From Hemileia vastatrix (taxonomy: Eukaryota > Basidiomycota > Pucciniomycetes > Pucciniales > Zaghouaniaceae): a stretch of 64,000 bases of DNA. Under the pieces are notes generated by a model. The model was not told the origin of the DNA, did not search any database, and saw only the letters and a list, made by a program, of their open reading frames with translations. Shown one piece after another: positions 1 to 12,590 of the stretch. The stretch covers positions 28,614,606 to 28,678,605 of the forward strand of contig JASXTE010000001.1 of assembly GCA_030280995.1 (NCBI GenBank). Direction: 5' to 3'. Each line of letters starts with the position of its first letter. The first letter of the stretch is position 1. A program made the position numbers and the translations under genes.

Positions 1-569
1 TGAATGGAGGAAGAGGATGGGAAATGATTTGCTTCAAAATCATGTTTAGAGATAGGATTTTCTCCATCCAACATGTTTACAGGATTAACATTGGCTTGCT
101 ATCCAAAAATTGCATCCATATCTTTAAAGTAAGGACATAAAGATTCAAGTTTATCGTCTATGGATTTGATGCCCTTAGTGATATTGATGTTGGTAACCCC
201 AAAACCAGTGGAAGATGAAAGAGCCTTTGCCTTCTTGTATTTGGCTCGGTAATTCTTGAAGCGTTCAGACATCTGTTTAGGCAAAAGATAAATCCTTCTC
301 TTGGTCTTATTCCATAATTCATTCACCATAAGAAGGTAGCCATTAACTTTTGATGCTGGGGGCCATCCTACTTTAGTTGCATACTCAGTACCAAAACAAG
401 AATCATAGTTAGATATGGTTTTCAGCCAGTTGATAAGAATGAGATGATCATATTTTTTTAATTGAACGGTCTTAGATTTCTTGGCTGAGCGGGGAAAAGA
501 GGGAGTAGTGGGATTTGAAGAACAACTGGGTGATGGCTGCTTTTGAGAAGATCTAGGATGACGAGGCAT
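1..569 (-). pseudogene. Myb/SANT-like (trihelix-type) DNA-binding protein, in-frame stop, truncated by window edge
   Basis: The ATG at 569 opens MPRHPRSSQKQPSPS, a basic Ser/Pro-rich tail, followed by a compact helical domain starting near KKYDHLILINWLKT and including VGWPPASKVNGY and MSERFKNYRAKYKKAK. This spacing of aromatic residues resembles the Myb/SANT-like domain common in basidiomycete transposon-associated proteins. I prefer 569 over the first in-frame Met at 746 because residues 1-59 from there are an unlikely hydrophobic low-complexity stretch that overlaps tandem DNA repeats. A TAG at 99-101 interrupts the frame, but the same frame continues sensibly to the window edge (NVNPVNMLDGENPISKHDF), so this looks like a single nonsense mutation, not the natural end. 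The gene lies about 350 bp inside a transposon terminus, so it is probably transposon cargo (a second ORF for DNA binding). Function is inferred from domain type only. Confidence 0.55.
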
Positions 570-584
570 GTTAAAATATAAATG

Positions 585-648
585 AAGATGAAAAGGAGCA
601 GAAACAAGCAGGTGAAATAGCAAGATGAAAAGGAGCAGAAACAAGCAG
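585..648. repeat. 27-bp direct repeat, two copies
   Basis: The sequence AAGATGAAAAGGAGCAGAAA and the following bases up to AGCAG occur at 585-611 and again at 622-648, 37 bp apart, just upstream of the ATG at 569. It is probably leader sequence of the transposon gene. Confidence 0.8.
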
Positions 649-740
649 ATGAGATGGTGAGGGGTTCTGAGCGGATAGAATGGAAAGGATGGGATGAGAA
701 TGTGAGTGTGCAGCAAGGTAGAAGGAATATCCAGAGAGTA

Positions 741-818
741 GTCCAAGATGTGGTTATGGCAGAAAGTAGGTCAAGATGTGGTTATGACAGAAAGTTGTCC
801 AAGATGTGGTTATGAAAA
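741..818. repeat. 28-bp tandem repeat, about 2.8 copies
   Basis: Units beginning GTCCAAGATGTGGTTATG start at 741, 769 and 797 with small changes (GG for GT, GC for AC). They lie between the transposon terminus and the Myb/SANT-like gene; subterminal arrays of this kind are typical transposase-binding regions, which is inference here. Confidence 0.8.
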
Positions 819-923
819 ATTGAGTAAAAAATGTTGTATAAGAGGTGAACATTGACATGTAAAGTGTCTAATAACCCAATTATTAGCAAAAATAATTGTG
901 GATCCCTGAACATTGATACCCCC

Positions 924-1178
924 TGTTAAATACATAAAAATACACCATTATTTATAGAATATAATATATATTATGTTTTATGTAAGTATATAAATAATTT
1001 AATTAATAATAAAATTAATATAATTAATATTTTAATTATTAATAAAATATTTATATAATTTCTTTATACAATAAAATATTTTATTTTAAATACATAAAAT
1101 ACATAAATTTATTCCCTCTTGTGGTTCCAATAAAGTATTATAAAATTTTACTGGGATCCTGAGACAGCCTGGATGACA
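924..1178 (-). mobile_element. Partial LTR (U3 start) of a D-type Ty3 element
   Basis: On the minus strand the LTR starts at 1178 with TGTCATCCAGGCT, directly after the purine tract AGAGTGAGGGAG (1190-1179). The same junction occurs at 52104/52105 (element C) and 53674/53673 (element D). The LTR body is extremely AT-rich and is cut off at 923 by the DNA transposon terminus; the stretch ATATTCTATAAA...TATTTTTATGTA aligns with the D LTR near 53240-53290. No gene is present. Confidence 0.75.
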
Positions 1179-1348
1179 CTCCCTCACTCTAAAAAAAACA
1201 ATAAAAAAATGCTAATATTTTTTCTATTTATACTTTTTAACAGAGTAGGAAGGTTAGAAATTTCTTTTCCAGGAATCCATGCATCATGTTCAGATGATTT
1301 GTTTTTATATCTCAATAAATATTCAATACCCTTTTTAGAAGTGATAAT
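1179..1348 (-). pseudogene. Chromodomain C-terminal fragment of a D-type Ty3 integrase
   Basis: Minus-strand translation gives YLLRYKNKSSEHDAWIPGKE followed by ISNLPTLL, the same chromodomain tail seen at 51950-52060 (element C) and 53700-53820 (element D). The fragment begins abruptly at 1348, where the LTR of element A1 has inserted: in D the equivalent sequence continues GTGATAATTCTATCATC, whereas here GTGATAATT is followed by the LTR. Only the last 50-60 residues remain. Confidence 0.8.
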
Positions 1349-2845
1349 TTTCAGCCTGTATATTACCAGGACTGAGTAAAAAGTACTTATAAGTTATGTT
1401 AAACACATGAAATATACATAGGAACAATAAATTAGAGTACACAAACAGTATACATAAAAAAAATTATGATAATACACAAAAAAATGCCATTATAACACCT
1501 TATATACACACATATATCCACCTTTTATAAGTCTTATGTACTTAATATTAAGTTGGAATATGTTAGGGTAGCCTTAAGAACCTTAATTATAAGGCTACAT
1601 AATTTTTAAATACACTTAAAGCTGTTATTTTCATTGTTTTATACAAAAAACAAGAAATGTGCTTTAGATCACTTAAAAGTTGATTATGTGTGCCATAAAT
1701 TAAAGAATATCAAAATTGCGCTTTTACAGCTCAATTTGTCTCATTTACGACTGTTTATTTGGCTACTTAAATGCATAAAATAACACTTTTCAAATTTGGT
1801 GTTTTTTATGCCAGAAATGGCTTCTGTGTTCTGGCCACATACTGCCTGCATTTTTCCTGTGTGAATAGCTTCATTTTTAGCAAGGTTAGATTTTTAACAC
1901 TATAATTTCCCCACATTCTACTCCCACTGTGGGGAAACAGGCTAAAATAGGTAAGAGGTGCTTATTTTGTGTCCTAGCTTAATTAATAATGCATTGACCC
2001 TCTTTATATGCACTTATTTCATTAATAACCTCACTCTTGGCACCTTATTTCACTGCCATACTTAAATTTGCCTAAAATTAGTTAAGTATTTACCCATGCA
2101 AGGGCCAGCCAAGGACTGCTTGTAGTTAACTTACATCTCATGCCCTTTTTTGGGTTTCTAGGTGGTTTCTCAGTCAATTTTGGTCATTTTTGAATGGGAA
2201 TTTCACATAGTATAATTTCAGGATTAGCCCCATCATTTCTACTGTGAATCCCCCTTATTATTAAGCTCTTATTAACCTTAATTTTCCCTCTTTAGTTTTT
2301 TATATTGATGTATAATATTCATATACTCTCTTTTTTACTTATTCTTTAATTTTGATGGACTTTTCCTATTATTACAGGATTTTGGCAGGTGATATTATTC
2401 TAATTATCTTGTGGGTCACTTGTAATGTTGATGGACATGTCTTAAGTTGGATGGAGGCGTCATTATCTGCGTATTGGACTAGTAAATCAAGGAAATAATC
2501 GGGGAACTTATTGTGTATAAAAGGAGGAGGTTTTGGGGTCTTGTTTTGGACATTCTTTATCATTACAATTCAATCATATAACCAAACCAGTTACAATACA
2601 TATCAATGAGCACTTATAAAGTCTTTTGAATAGTATCTGAATTATTAAATCTATTTTTCTACCAACTATAATATTGTAAGCCATATATATAATTAGTGCA
2701 ATTTATATTACTGAGGCCTTTATTTTGAATTATATTTTACTACTTATTGGATTTGTACTACAGTATTCATATAGGACCATTTAAATCTTCTATACACAGA
2801 CCATTCATGCTAGTTCACGTCCTTGTACTTGACCTCAGCCTGACA
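1349..2845 (+). repeat. 5' LTR of Ty3 element A1
   Basis: The LTR is 1497 bp. It starts TTTCAGCCTGTATATTACC (expected TGTCAGCC) and ends CCTCAGCCTGACA. The same LTR is found in A2 (15357-17955, about 1500 bp once its nested insert is removed) and as a solo copy at 55893-57638 (about 1485 bp without its MITE). It contains a perfect 8-bp hairpin TTCCCCAC/GTGGGGAA near 1908-1935 and a TATA box at 2516. I see no coding sequence in it. Confidence 0.9.
2516..2524 (+). promoter_or_regulatory. TATA box of family-A LTR
   Basis: TATAAAAGG followed by AGGAGGTTTT lies about 330 bp before the LTR end. The solo copy of this LTR keeps it (57324-57332), while in A2 the equivalent minus-strand site is degraded to a TATCAAAGG form. 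Position and conservation make it the likely core promoter for element transcription. Confidence 0.7.
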
Positions 2846-3436
2846 ATTGTGGCCTTTCCTAAAGTTTTCTGTTGTTATCATCAAGTAAGTAAAAATTCAA
2901 AAAGAGGCTACACGTAAATAATATCCCTATATAAATATTTGGTCAATTAAAACAGGTTGGGGTCACTTATATAGTGATTTCAGAAAAAGAAGCCCTGTTA
3001 TATAATAAAATTTTGATATTGAATCAACAATTTTACCACTAATTTAACATAGTAAATTGCTATTAGTGGGAGTCTGTCAATAGACCAATTAAATTTTTGT
3101 TCTTTGCAGATAATAAAAGAATTAAACTGATTAATTTTTTTCTTTTAACAGAACTCTTAATCCCTTTCTATTGGTTTGTAATATTCATTTAATATTTAAA
3201 AAGAATCATACTGACAGTTTTTCTTTTTTAAATATAGATACAGGGCTACATATTGTAGACCAGTTAAATCAAGTGACCACTTAAAAGCATACTTAATATT
3301 TGGAACTTAGAAATTCACTTCATACCTATAAGTAAGCAATATAATTGTGTTCAGGTATTGATAAACACTAATAAAACTCCTTCTTTGAAGTTTCATATCT
3401 AAATTTAAATTTTTTTAAATAAATTCAATGTAAAAT
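2846..3436 (+). other. Untranslated leader of element A1
   Basis: AT-rich leader between LTR and gag start; the mirror image lies at 14681-15356 in A2. No clear tRNA-type primer-binding site: the LTR is followed by ATTGTGGCC in A1 and ATTGGTGACC in A2. No gene seen. Confidence 0.7.
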
Positions 3437-5640
3437 ATGTGTGACAACAATAACATTGTAAGTAATAAGGCAAAACCTTATAAATTAAGACCTAGAGCTG
3501 AAAGACCTGTTACAGGACATTCAAAAGAATTGACCGGAATCTCCCATCATAAACAACACCCCACCAATGTCTCTGGAGGAAAGGGAGAAACTCTTAAAAC
3601 AAGTATCAACAAAAAAAGACAAAAACACATTACAAGAGCAAATTCACTCCCTCTCCACCCTGCTGAACACCCTGACAATAAGAGTCAACAACATACTAGA
3701 CCAGATAAAAAATCTGGAGAAAATGGCAGCACAGGGTTTCGTAGAAGTCAAACAAGCTCTAGTGGATATCAAGGGAAACCACCAACAGTGGCACCAAAAA
3801 ATACCATAGCAACACCTCCAGTCCAAGAAGAGGATCAAGAAATTAAAGTCAGCAAATAAAAGTGGGATTGGTATGCCCAAAATTACAACAACCCTCCTCA
3901 ACAGCAGGGCTCCAGAAGTCACCCTTACAGGGGAAAGGCAAGGAGAGGCAGGAGAAGTGGGATAAGACCTTGGTAAGTCATCCATCTTCTCATGATCAAT
4001 TGTACCAACCTAATAATGAATTACTTATAGGTAATGAGATTGATAAGAAATTGTAAGATATAGTTGATGAGGAACTAAAGAATTATTCATTTGATAATAA
4101 TATGTTAAACTTGTCTTTAAGTGAGGACAATGTAAATAGTTTTATTGATCACTAGGATAATACTATTAATATTAAATTGAAACCAAATGAATTAAATCTT
4201 GAACCTGATGATGAGTCTTCTGAGTTAGACACGAAAAAAATTGAATATTTTTTAAAAGAAAATTCAATGAAATCAAAGATAATAAGTAAATTATTATTGA
4301 GAATTGAAAAATTGGAAGAGTTCTCTAAAGAGTCAAACAATAATTCAGAAAGTGTATTATTAAAACTAACACAATCACTGAGTACCACAGCCAATATGTT
4401 AAAAATTATTGAAAATTCAAATAATGAATTAACCAATAAAAATAAAAGATTGAACTCTGAGTATAAAAATTTAGAAAGTAAATTAGAACACTCTCAGATT
4501 ATTATGGCTACCATAGAGGGACGTGTAAAATTGTCTTTTTCAAATGTAAATGATACCTTGACTCATGTAACTGTAATAAAAGATAGGCTACAAAGTGTAG
4601 ATATTGAAGTAGCAAACATTTTGAAAAGCACTGAGAAAGTAAAAGATAAAACCTCTTATGTGGAAGGAGTACCAGTTTTCATGAAACACTCAAATGATAA
4701 ATCAATGATGGAACATGAAAAAAGTGTCATGGACTCTGAGAACATAAAATCAGTAAAAGATGAAATAAATGATCATCTTTCCAAAGTAAGTGAACTACTT
4801 AATATTCCTCAGGTTAGGGAAGCAAAAACTAACCAAAATAACTGGCCTAAGCTAGATCAGTACCCTTCTTTTGATGGGAATTCAGAATCTGATGGCAAAA
4901 ATTCATTCAAAGAATTGATAACTTAAAGTTTTCATACAAATTACCTGATGAAGAAATTACATCAAATTTAATATCTTTATATACAGATGTTGCCTTATTA
5001 TGGTTTGAATCTGTATTGAGTGAGGGAAATAACTACTCCTGGAATGAATGGAAGTCACTAATTGAAAGGCAATTTGGTGGCCCAAAATTCAGAATCACTA
5101 AACAAAGATTGTATAAAAGGCCCAGATATGATCCAAATGCTGGAGATAAACCCATGGTCTTTTTAATGAATTCATAAAAAAATCATGAAAGCTATAGATC
5201 CAAAAATGGATTATAATGAGTGGAAAGAGAAAATAATATACAAGTTTCCTATATCAGTTAAAGACATTATTGTAGCTAGAACTGAAACCATCAGAGATAC
5301 CTCTGGCTTCATTAATATATGCAATGAAATATTATTAATCCACAAACATGAAACCAAGTATAATAATTACAAACAAAGTGTTGATGTAGTAAGACCTACT
5401 ACAAGTAAGTTACCAGTGGAGAAGAAAAAACCTTCAGCTCCCCTTGTCCCTAAAAGACAAGAAAATAACACTTGTTATAAATTTAATGAACCTTGGGTTA
5501 AGGGTCACATGTGTAAGAAAAGAATTAATGTTATTGAAAACTCACAAAATTCTGAACCAAGTATTCATGAAGATGAGAAGTGGAATCCAGTGAGAATTGT
5601 AAAAGTAACATCTCTTACTGTCATGATGAACATGAGATAT
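3437..5640 (+). pseudogene. gag: Gag polyprotein of Ty3 element A1 (degenerate)
   Basis: ATG at 3437 opens MCDNNNIVSNKAKPYK, the same start as in A2. Pieces in order: an N-terminal coiled coil (3567-3809, MSLEEREKLLKQ... LNTLTIRVNNILDQI), an acidic, Asn/Ser-rich helical spacer (4177-4926), and the capsid-like Gag core with WPKLDQYPSFDG (about 4840), LWFESVLSE and QFGGPKFRIT, ending in a degenerate zinc-knuckle-like stretch CYKFNEPWVKGHMCKK (about 5475-5520). Gag would form the virus-like particle and bind element RNA. The frame is broken by several stops (for example TAA near 4054, TAG near 4153) and by frameshifts near 3800, 4900 and 5600, so no intact protein can be made. Assignment rests on match with the A2 copy, order of parts, and its place before the protease. 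Confidence 0.8.
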
Positions 5641-8600
5641 TTGTATTAGAACAGGATATTATGTTCCTGAATGATGCTATACCTCATACAGATACATCTT
5701 TAACTTCCATTAAAGAAGCTGAAAAAATTAAAGATGTATCTCATGATACTTACAAAATAACACCTATCAGAGCACCTGTTATTATATGTGGAAGAGAAAT
5801 GAATGCCATTCTTGAAACTGGGGCTGCAGGTAGTGTAGTTTCTATTAATACATTAATGAAACTTGACAGTAAGTATAAGGAAAACTAGAACCTGTACAGA
5901 CAAAGAACTGTAGGGGTTTTGGTTCAGTTTTAAATCCAATTGGAAAATACAAAACTGCTGTATTCTTTAAATATAATAATGGATATATAAGAGAAGTGTG
6001 TGAATTTTTTGTAATGGATAATAATAATTGTAGTGATTGTTTTATTATTGGCAATGACTTATTGACCAAATTTGGAATTAAACAAGATCCTGCTAACAGT
6101 TGCTTCACTATAGGCGTGAATGGTAAGAGAAAATTCAAGATATGTTATGAAAATTCAATGTATTCCATTTCTCCTAAAGAGGAACAACTGCAAGGTGGAA
6201 GAACCACCAATGAAGTGGTAGAATTGGAAAATGAAATCCAAAAGGCCTCTTTCAGTCCTCAACTCTCAAAAATTGAAGAAGACAATATTTTGAGATTGAT
6301 TGAATCTTATCCTATGGCATTTGCTCATGAATCAAATGAACTAGGATTGGTCATAGACCACAAGATTAAAATCTCTTTAAGTTGTGATTTCGATAATATT
6401 ACTGGCAGCTTGAAAAAGAAACCTTACTAAGCATCTCCTGCAAAAAGGAAAGATATTGAAGACAATATAAAAATGTTGTTGGAAATGGGTATTGTTGAAA
6501 AAGTAGACACAACACCTAAGTATTGTGTTATTTCACCAGTATTAATCTCTTATGAAAAAGATAAGGCAAGATTATGTGGTGATTTTAGAGCTCTGAATAC
6601 ATAAACTGTAGACGATATTTACCCTCTACCAAGGATAGCTTCTATCCATGCTATCTTACAAGGAGCAAAATATATTTCCTGTCTGGATGGAAACAAAGGT
6701 TACCACCAGAATCCTGAGGTAAATAATTCTCAAAATTACTTATAAATAACCACACATATTAGAATATATAAGTATGTGAGAATGCCATTTGGCCCAAAGA
6801 ATGCGCCTTCAGTCTTCCAAAAATTGATGGATAGTGTTTTTCATCAGGAAATGGTTGAAGGATAGCTTCTGGTTTATATTGATGACATCAAAGTGATTTA
6901 AAAATATATTATGAACTTTTCAATCACCTGAAGAGAGTCTTTCAAAAGATGGATGAAATTAATATGACAATTGCATTAAAGAAATGTAAGTTTGGATTTC
7001 AATTCTTGAAAGTACTTAAAAAAGTTGTATCTGAATTACATATTGGTGTTGACCAGAATAAGGTGGCAGCAATTAAAAACATTGGTATACCTAAGAATGT
7101 AAAAGATGTTCAAAGATTTTTGGGTATGTGTGGATATTATAGACAGTATATAAAAAACTACCAATCCATTGCAGCTCCTTTAACAACATTAATCAGGAAA
7201 AATGAGGCTTTCATTTGGAATAATGAGAGAAAACACACATTTAATAAATTAAAGGAATGTTTAATGTCAGCTCCAATATTGGGACTGCCAGATTTCAACC
7301 TACCTTTTATCTTGTACACTGATGCAAGCTTCACAGGGTTAGGTGCTTCTTTACAGCAAAAAACAGATAATAAATGGAAAATTATCTGAAATAGTTATCT
7401 GTTATATATCCAGAACCTTAAAAAAGACAGAATTAAGGTATGGTGCAACACAGCTGGAATGTTTAGCTGTGGTTTGGGCCTTGGAGAAACTTCATTACTA
7501 TCTGGAAGACCAAAAGTTTGAACTAATAACAGATTGCAGTGCAGTAAAATCATTATTAAGCATGAAAACCCCTAATAGGCACATGTTTAGATGGCAACTA
7601 GCTGTACAGGAGTACAGAGGACAAAAGACAATCACTCATAGAGCAGGAACATTTCATTCTAATGTGTATTTATTATCCAGAAGTTCTTTTCCAAATGATG
7701 ATGACAACCTAGCTAATGTACCTGAAAATGAAGTTATACATATATTTGGGATTTATATAGTGGAATTAGAGGAGGATTTTATGCAAACTATATTGGAAAA
7801 TTATTCATCTGATAAAAATTTGACTAGACTATCTACCATTCTAAATGATCCAACTAATGCCTCCATGAGTGCATTAATTAAAACCTTACCTCCAAAGTAT
7901 AGAAATGTGTTGGAAAAGGGTAAACTGTCAATTGAAGATGGATATATATATTACAGGAAGAAGATAAGTAATGTAATAGTAATACCACCTTCTATGAAAT
8001 AGTTAATGTTGAGTACTTTTCATGATGACATCTTAGCTGGTCAATTTGATTTTAACAAAACATTAACCAGAGTTAAAAATACAGCCTGGTGGATAAACAT
8101 GAAAGAGGATGTACAAAAATACATTGAAACATGTGACTCTTGTCAGAAATCTAAAAGATTAACTGGGAAGAGATCTGAGTTGTTACAAAAAATAGAGCAG
8201 CCAAAAGCTCCATGGGAAATTATAAAAATGGATTTTGTAACTGTCTTGCCATTTACAAGAAAAGAAAGTTTCAATTCTTTCTGGGTAATAGTAGATAGAT
8301 TAACAAAAATGTGTAAATTTATCCCTACCCATAAAGAGGTATCTGCAAAAGACTTGGAATTACTATGGTGGACTCAGATGATGAATACTTCTGGGTTCCC
8401 CAAAGCCATAATCTCTGAAAATGACCCTAAATTTACCTCAGAGTTCTGGACATCTTTGAAGGAAGTATCAAGTTGTCAATTGAAATTTTCTACAGCACAC
8501 CATCCACAAACTGACGGGCTGGCTGAGAGAATGATACAAACTCTAGAAGACATGATCAGAAGATATTGTGCCTTTGTATTAGATTTTAAAGACAATTAGA

Positions 8601-8641
8601 AATTCACAAATGACTGGGTAACATTAATACCTGGCCTTGAA
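5580..8641 (+). pseudogene. pol: Pol polyprotein of Ty3 element A1 (protease, RT, RNase H, truncated integrase)
   Basis: Protease region carries ILETGAAGSVVSINT (about 5810), where the catalytic Asp of the usual DTG/DSG is Glu. RT follows (about 6480-6900): ARLCGDFRALNT, the motif-A segment SCLDGNKGYHQ with its Asp kept, MPFGPKNAPSVFQK and the catalytic box YIDDI near 6880. RNase H shows YTDASFTGLGA (7320) and TDCSAVKSLLS (7530). Integrase (8003-8641) has CDSCQKSKR of the HHCC finger and a central D-x-E core region with ISENDPKFTSEFW, STAHHPQTDGLAERM. Stops occur near 6429, 6603, 6745, 6864, 6900 and 8000. The integrase stops matching A2 at about 8641, inside the sequence around PGLE; its C-terminal chromodomain and 3' LTR are missing because A1 is joined there to A2. 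Confidence 0.85.
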
Positions 8642-8655
8642 CTCCCACCTAAAAA
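8642..8655 (-). other. Polypurine tract end of A2, exact fusion point with A1
   Basis: Minus strand reads TTTTTTTAGGTGGGAG and then, where the LTR should start with TG, switches directly into A1 integrase sequence. In C, D and the 1179 fragment the same context TTTTTAGAGTGAGG[GT]AG is followed by the LTR start TGTCA. The A2 3' LTR is therefore missing precisely from its first base or two. Confidence 0.7.
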
Positions 8656-8818
8656 AACAATAAAAAAATGATAAGTTATACATTTTCTTTATTTATTTGT
8701 AATTTTTCAGGTATTCAGATTAATTCTGTAGCATTAAATATTATTCTTTAAAGAAATTAAACATAACAAAATATTATTAGTACTGGTTTTTTAACCCCTC
8801 AGCTGGTTGAACAGAAAT

Positions 8819-11800
8819 TTATTTATGTTTAAATTTTTTAAGAAGAGAGGATAAATTTGAAATTTCTTTTTCAGGTATCCATTTATCAAATTCATTTGAT
8901 TTCCCCTTAAATCTTAATAAATACTCAGTTCCTTTTTCCTTAGTAAGGATTCTTTTCTTGATTATTTTTTCAATCTCTGATTTTTCCACAATTTCTTTAG
9001 GTTGCTTTTTAGGCCTTCCCCTTCTTTTTGGAAATAAGTCAGGATCATTTGCATGGTAAGGTTTCAATAATGAGATAGGGAAAACTGGATGTTTCCTATC
9101 ATATAAGGCAAAAAATATGACTTCCACTGCATCATTACCAACCATTTTGCTTACTACAAAAGGTCCTACAAAGGGATCCTTTAATTTAACATTACCTTGT
9201 AAGTTAAAATGTAGTGATGAAATTAGGACTTCATCTCCTTTTTTGAATTCAAATTCTTTCTGAGAATTATCCCACCTTTTCTTCTCATATTCAAATGCTT
9301 TTTGAATGCATTCTTCTGCATGTTTTCTACACATTTGTTGCATATGAATAAAGGATTTAGTGCCAGGGTGTATATCTAATCTTGGTAATTTATTTAAATG
9401 ATTTACAGGGGTATTTGGTATGTATCCCAGCCAGAGTTCAAATGTTTTCTTCTCTGTTACAGAATGAGTTGTGCTGTTATAAGCAAATTCAATTCCAGGA
9501 ATTAATGTTACCCAGTCATGTGTGAATTTCTCATTGTCTTTGTATTCTAATACAAAGGCACAATATCTTCTGATCATGTCTTCAAGAGTTTGTATCATTC
9601 TTTCAGCTAAGCCATCAGTTTGTGGATAGTGTGCTGTAGAAAATTTCAATTGGCAACCTGATAATTCCATCAAAGATGTCCAGAGCTCTAAAGTAAATTT
9701 AGGGTCTCTGTCAGATATTATGGCTTTGGAGAACCCATCAGTATTCATCATTTGAGTCCACCATAGTAATGCCAAGTCTTTTTCAGATACCTCTATGGGT
9801 AGGAATAAATTTACACATTTTGGTTAATCTATCCACAATTACCCAGCAAGAATTGAAGCTTTCTTTTACTGCTAATGGCAAGCCAGTGACCAAATCCATG
9901 TTTATATTTTCCCATTGAGCTTTTGGATGCTCTATTTGTTGTAACAACCCAGACCTCTTCCCAGTTAATCTTTTAGATTTCTGACAAGAATCACATGTTT
10001 CAATGTATTTTTGTACATCCTCTTTCATGTTTATCCACCAGGCTGTATTTTTAACTCTGGTTAATATTTTGTTAAAATCAAATTGACCAGATAAAATGTC
10101 ATCATGAAAAGTACTCAACATTAACTATTTCATAGAAGGTGGTATTACTATTACATTACTTATCTTCTTCCTGTAATATATATATCCATCTTCAATTGAC
10201 AGTTTACCCTTTTCCAACACATTTCTATACTTTGGAGGTAAGGTTTTAATTAATGCACTCATGGAGGCATTAGTTGGATCATTTAGAATAATAGATAGTC
10301 TAGTCAAATTTTTATCAGATGAATCATTTTCCAATATAGTTTGCATAAAATCCTCCTCTAATTCCACTATATAAATCCCAAATATATGTATAACTTCATT
10401 TTCAGGTACATAAGCTGGGTTGTCATTATCGTTTGGCAAAGGACTTTTGGATAATAAATTCACGTTAGAATGCAATGTTCCTGCTCTATGAGTGATTGTT
10501 ATTCTTCCTCTGTACTCTTGTACAGCTGGTTGCCATCTAAACATGTGCCTATTAGGTGTTTTCATGTTTAGCAATGATTTTACTGCACTGCAATCTGTTA
10601 TTAGTTCAAACTTCTGGTATTCCAGATAGTAATGAAGTTTCTCCAAGGCCCACACCATGGCTAAACATTCCAGTTGTGTGGAGCCATATCTTAATTCTGT
10701 CTTTCTTAAGGTTCTGTATATATAACAGATAACTATTTCAGATAATTTTCCATTTATTACCTGTTTTTGCTGTAAAGCAGCACCTAACCCTGTGAAGCTT
10801 GCATCAGTGTACAAGATAAAAGGTAGGGTGAAATCTTGAAGTCCCAATATTGGAGCTGACATTCAATATTACTTTAATTTATTAAAGGTGTGTTGTCTTT
10901 CATTCTTCCAAATAAAAGTCTCATTTTTCCTGACATATGTTTTTAATGGAGCTGCAATGGATTGGTAGTTTTTTATATACTGTCTATAATATCCACACAT
11001 ACCCAAAAAACTTTGAACATAATTTACATTCTTAGGTATACCAATCTTTTTAATTTCTGCCACTTTATTCTGGTCAACACAAATTTTTAATCCAGATACA
11101 ACATGTCCAAGTACTTTCAAGAATTGAAATCCAAACTTACATTTCTTTAATTCAATTGTCATATTGATTTCATCCATCTTTTGAAAGACTCTCTTCAGGT
11201 GATTTAAATTTTCACCATATGTTTTTTTAAAACACTATTATGTCATCAATATAAAACAAAAGCCATCCTTCAACCATTTCCTGATTAAAGACACTATCCA
11301 TCAATTTTTGGAAGACTGAAGCCGCATTCTTTGGTACAAATGGCATTCTCACACACTTATAAATTCCCATATGTGTGGTTATTAATAAGTAAGTTTGAGA
11401 ATTATTTTCCAAAGGAATCTGGTTGTAAACTTTTTTTCCATACAGACAGGAAATATATTTTGCTCCTTGTAAGATAGCATGGATAGAAGCTATCCTTGGT
11501 AGAGGGTAAATATCATGTACAGTGTATGTATTCAGAGCTCTATAATCACCACATAATCTTGCCTTATTGTTTTCATAAGAGATTAATACTGGTGAAAAAA
11601 CACAATACTTAGGTGCTGTGTCTACTTTTGCAACAATACCCATTTCCAACAACATTTTTATATTCTCTTCAATATCTTTCCTTTTTCAAGAGATGCTAAG
11701 TAAGGTTTCTTTTTCAAGCTTCCAGGAATATTATCCAAATCAAAACTTGAAGAGATTTTAATCTTGTGGTCTATGACCAATCCTATTTCATTTGAACCAT

Positions 11801-12590
11801 GAGCAAATTACATTCTATAAGATTTGATCAATCTCAAAATATTGTCTTCTTCAATTTTTGAAAGTTGAGGACTGAATGAGGCCTTTTGGATTTCATTGTC
11901 CAATTCTACCACTTCATTGGTGGTTCTTCCAACTTGCAGTTGTTCCTCTCTAGGAGAAATGGAATACACTGAATTTTCAGAACATATCTTGAATTTTCTC
12001 ATACCATTCACGCCTATAGTGAAGCAACTGTTTGCAGGATCTTGTTTAATGCTAAATTTTGTCAATAAGTCATTGCCTATAATAAACCAATCACTGAATT
12101 TATTATTATCCATTACAACAAATTCACACACTGCTCTTACATATCCATCACTATACTTAAAGAATACGGAAGTTTTGTATTTGCCAATTGGATTTAAAAC
12201 TGAACCAAAACCCCTCCAGTTCTTTGTCTGTACAGGTTCTAGTTTTCCTTATACTTACTGTCAAGTTTCATTAATGTATTAATAGAAACTACACTACCTG
12301 CAGCCCCAGTTTTAAGAATGGCATTCATTTCTCTTCCACATATAATAACAGGTGCTCTGATAGGTGTTATTTTGTAAGTATCATGAGATACATCTTTAAT
12401 TTTTTCAGCTTCTTCAATGGAAGTTAAAGATGTATCTGTATGAGGTATAGCATCATTCAGGAACATATTATCCTGTTCTAATACAAATATCTCATGTTCA
12501 TCATGACAGTAAGAGATGTTACTTTTACAATTCTCACTGGATTCCACTTCTCATCTTCATGAATACTTGGTTCAGAATTTTGTGAGTTTT
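8819..12590 (-). pseudogene. pol: Pol polyprotein of Ty3 element A2 with AT-hook and chromodomain (degenerate)
   Basis: Read leftwards from 12590: protease with ILKTGAAGSVVSINT (catalytic Asp replaced by Lys), RT 11655-11227 with ARLCGDYRALNT and YIDDIIVF, but motif A reads CLYGKKVYNQ so its catalytic Asp is Tyr. RNase H follows (10862-10125) with YTDASFTGLGA and TDCSAVKS; integrase finger CDSCQKSKR near 9980; core with SDRDPKFTLELW and QTDGLAERMIQT. The intact 318-residue C-terminal ORF (9775-8819) ends with KRRGRPKKQP, an AT-hook-like basic motif, then a chromodomain (EYLLRFKGKSNEFDKWIPEK) expected to read histone marks and steer integration. This makes the family a chromovirus. Frames break near 9780, 10122, 10865, 11200, 11690 and 12240. 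Confidence 0.88.

Larger units (their letters stand above)
1..923 (-). mobile_element. End of a DNA transposon, GGGGGTRTCA-terminus group
   Basis: Read on the minus strand, the element begins at 923 with GGGGGTATCAATGTT and runs off the left window edge. The inferred boundary lies where an LTR (924-1178) stops matching its relative in element D. A second partial copy of the end (TGAACATTGA) recurs near 845, so the terminus has a subterminal repeat. The same first ten bases, allowing A or G at position 7, begin the small MITE at 53319 and the element at 62733, and all share T-runs followed by CA[CT]AACCACAT[CT]TTGG. The only gene visible is the Myb/SANT-like gene transcribed inwards. PIF/Harbinger is one possible superfamily, but the MITE's TSD (TA or TAATA) does not give the expected TWA, so I leave the class open. 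Confidence 0.6.
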
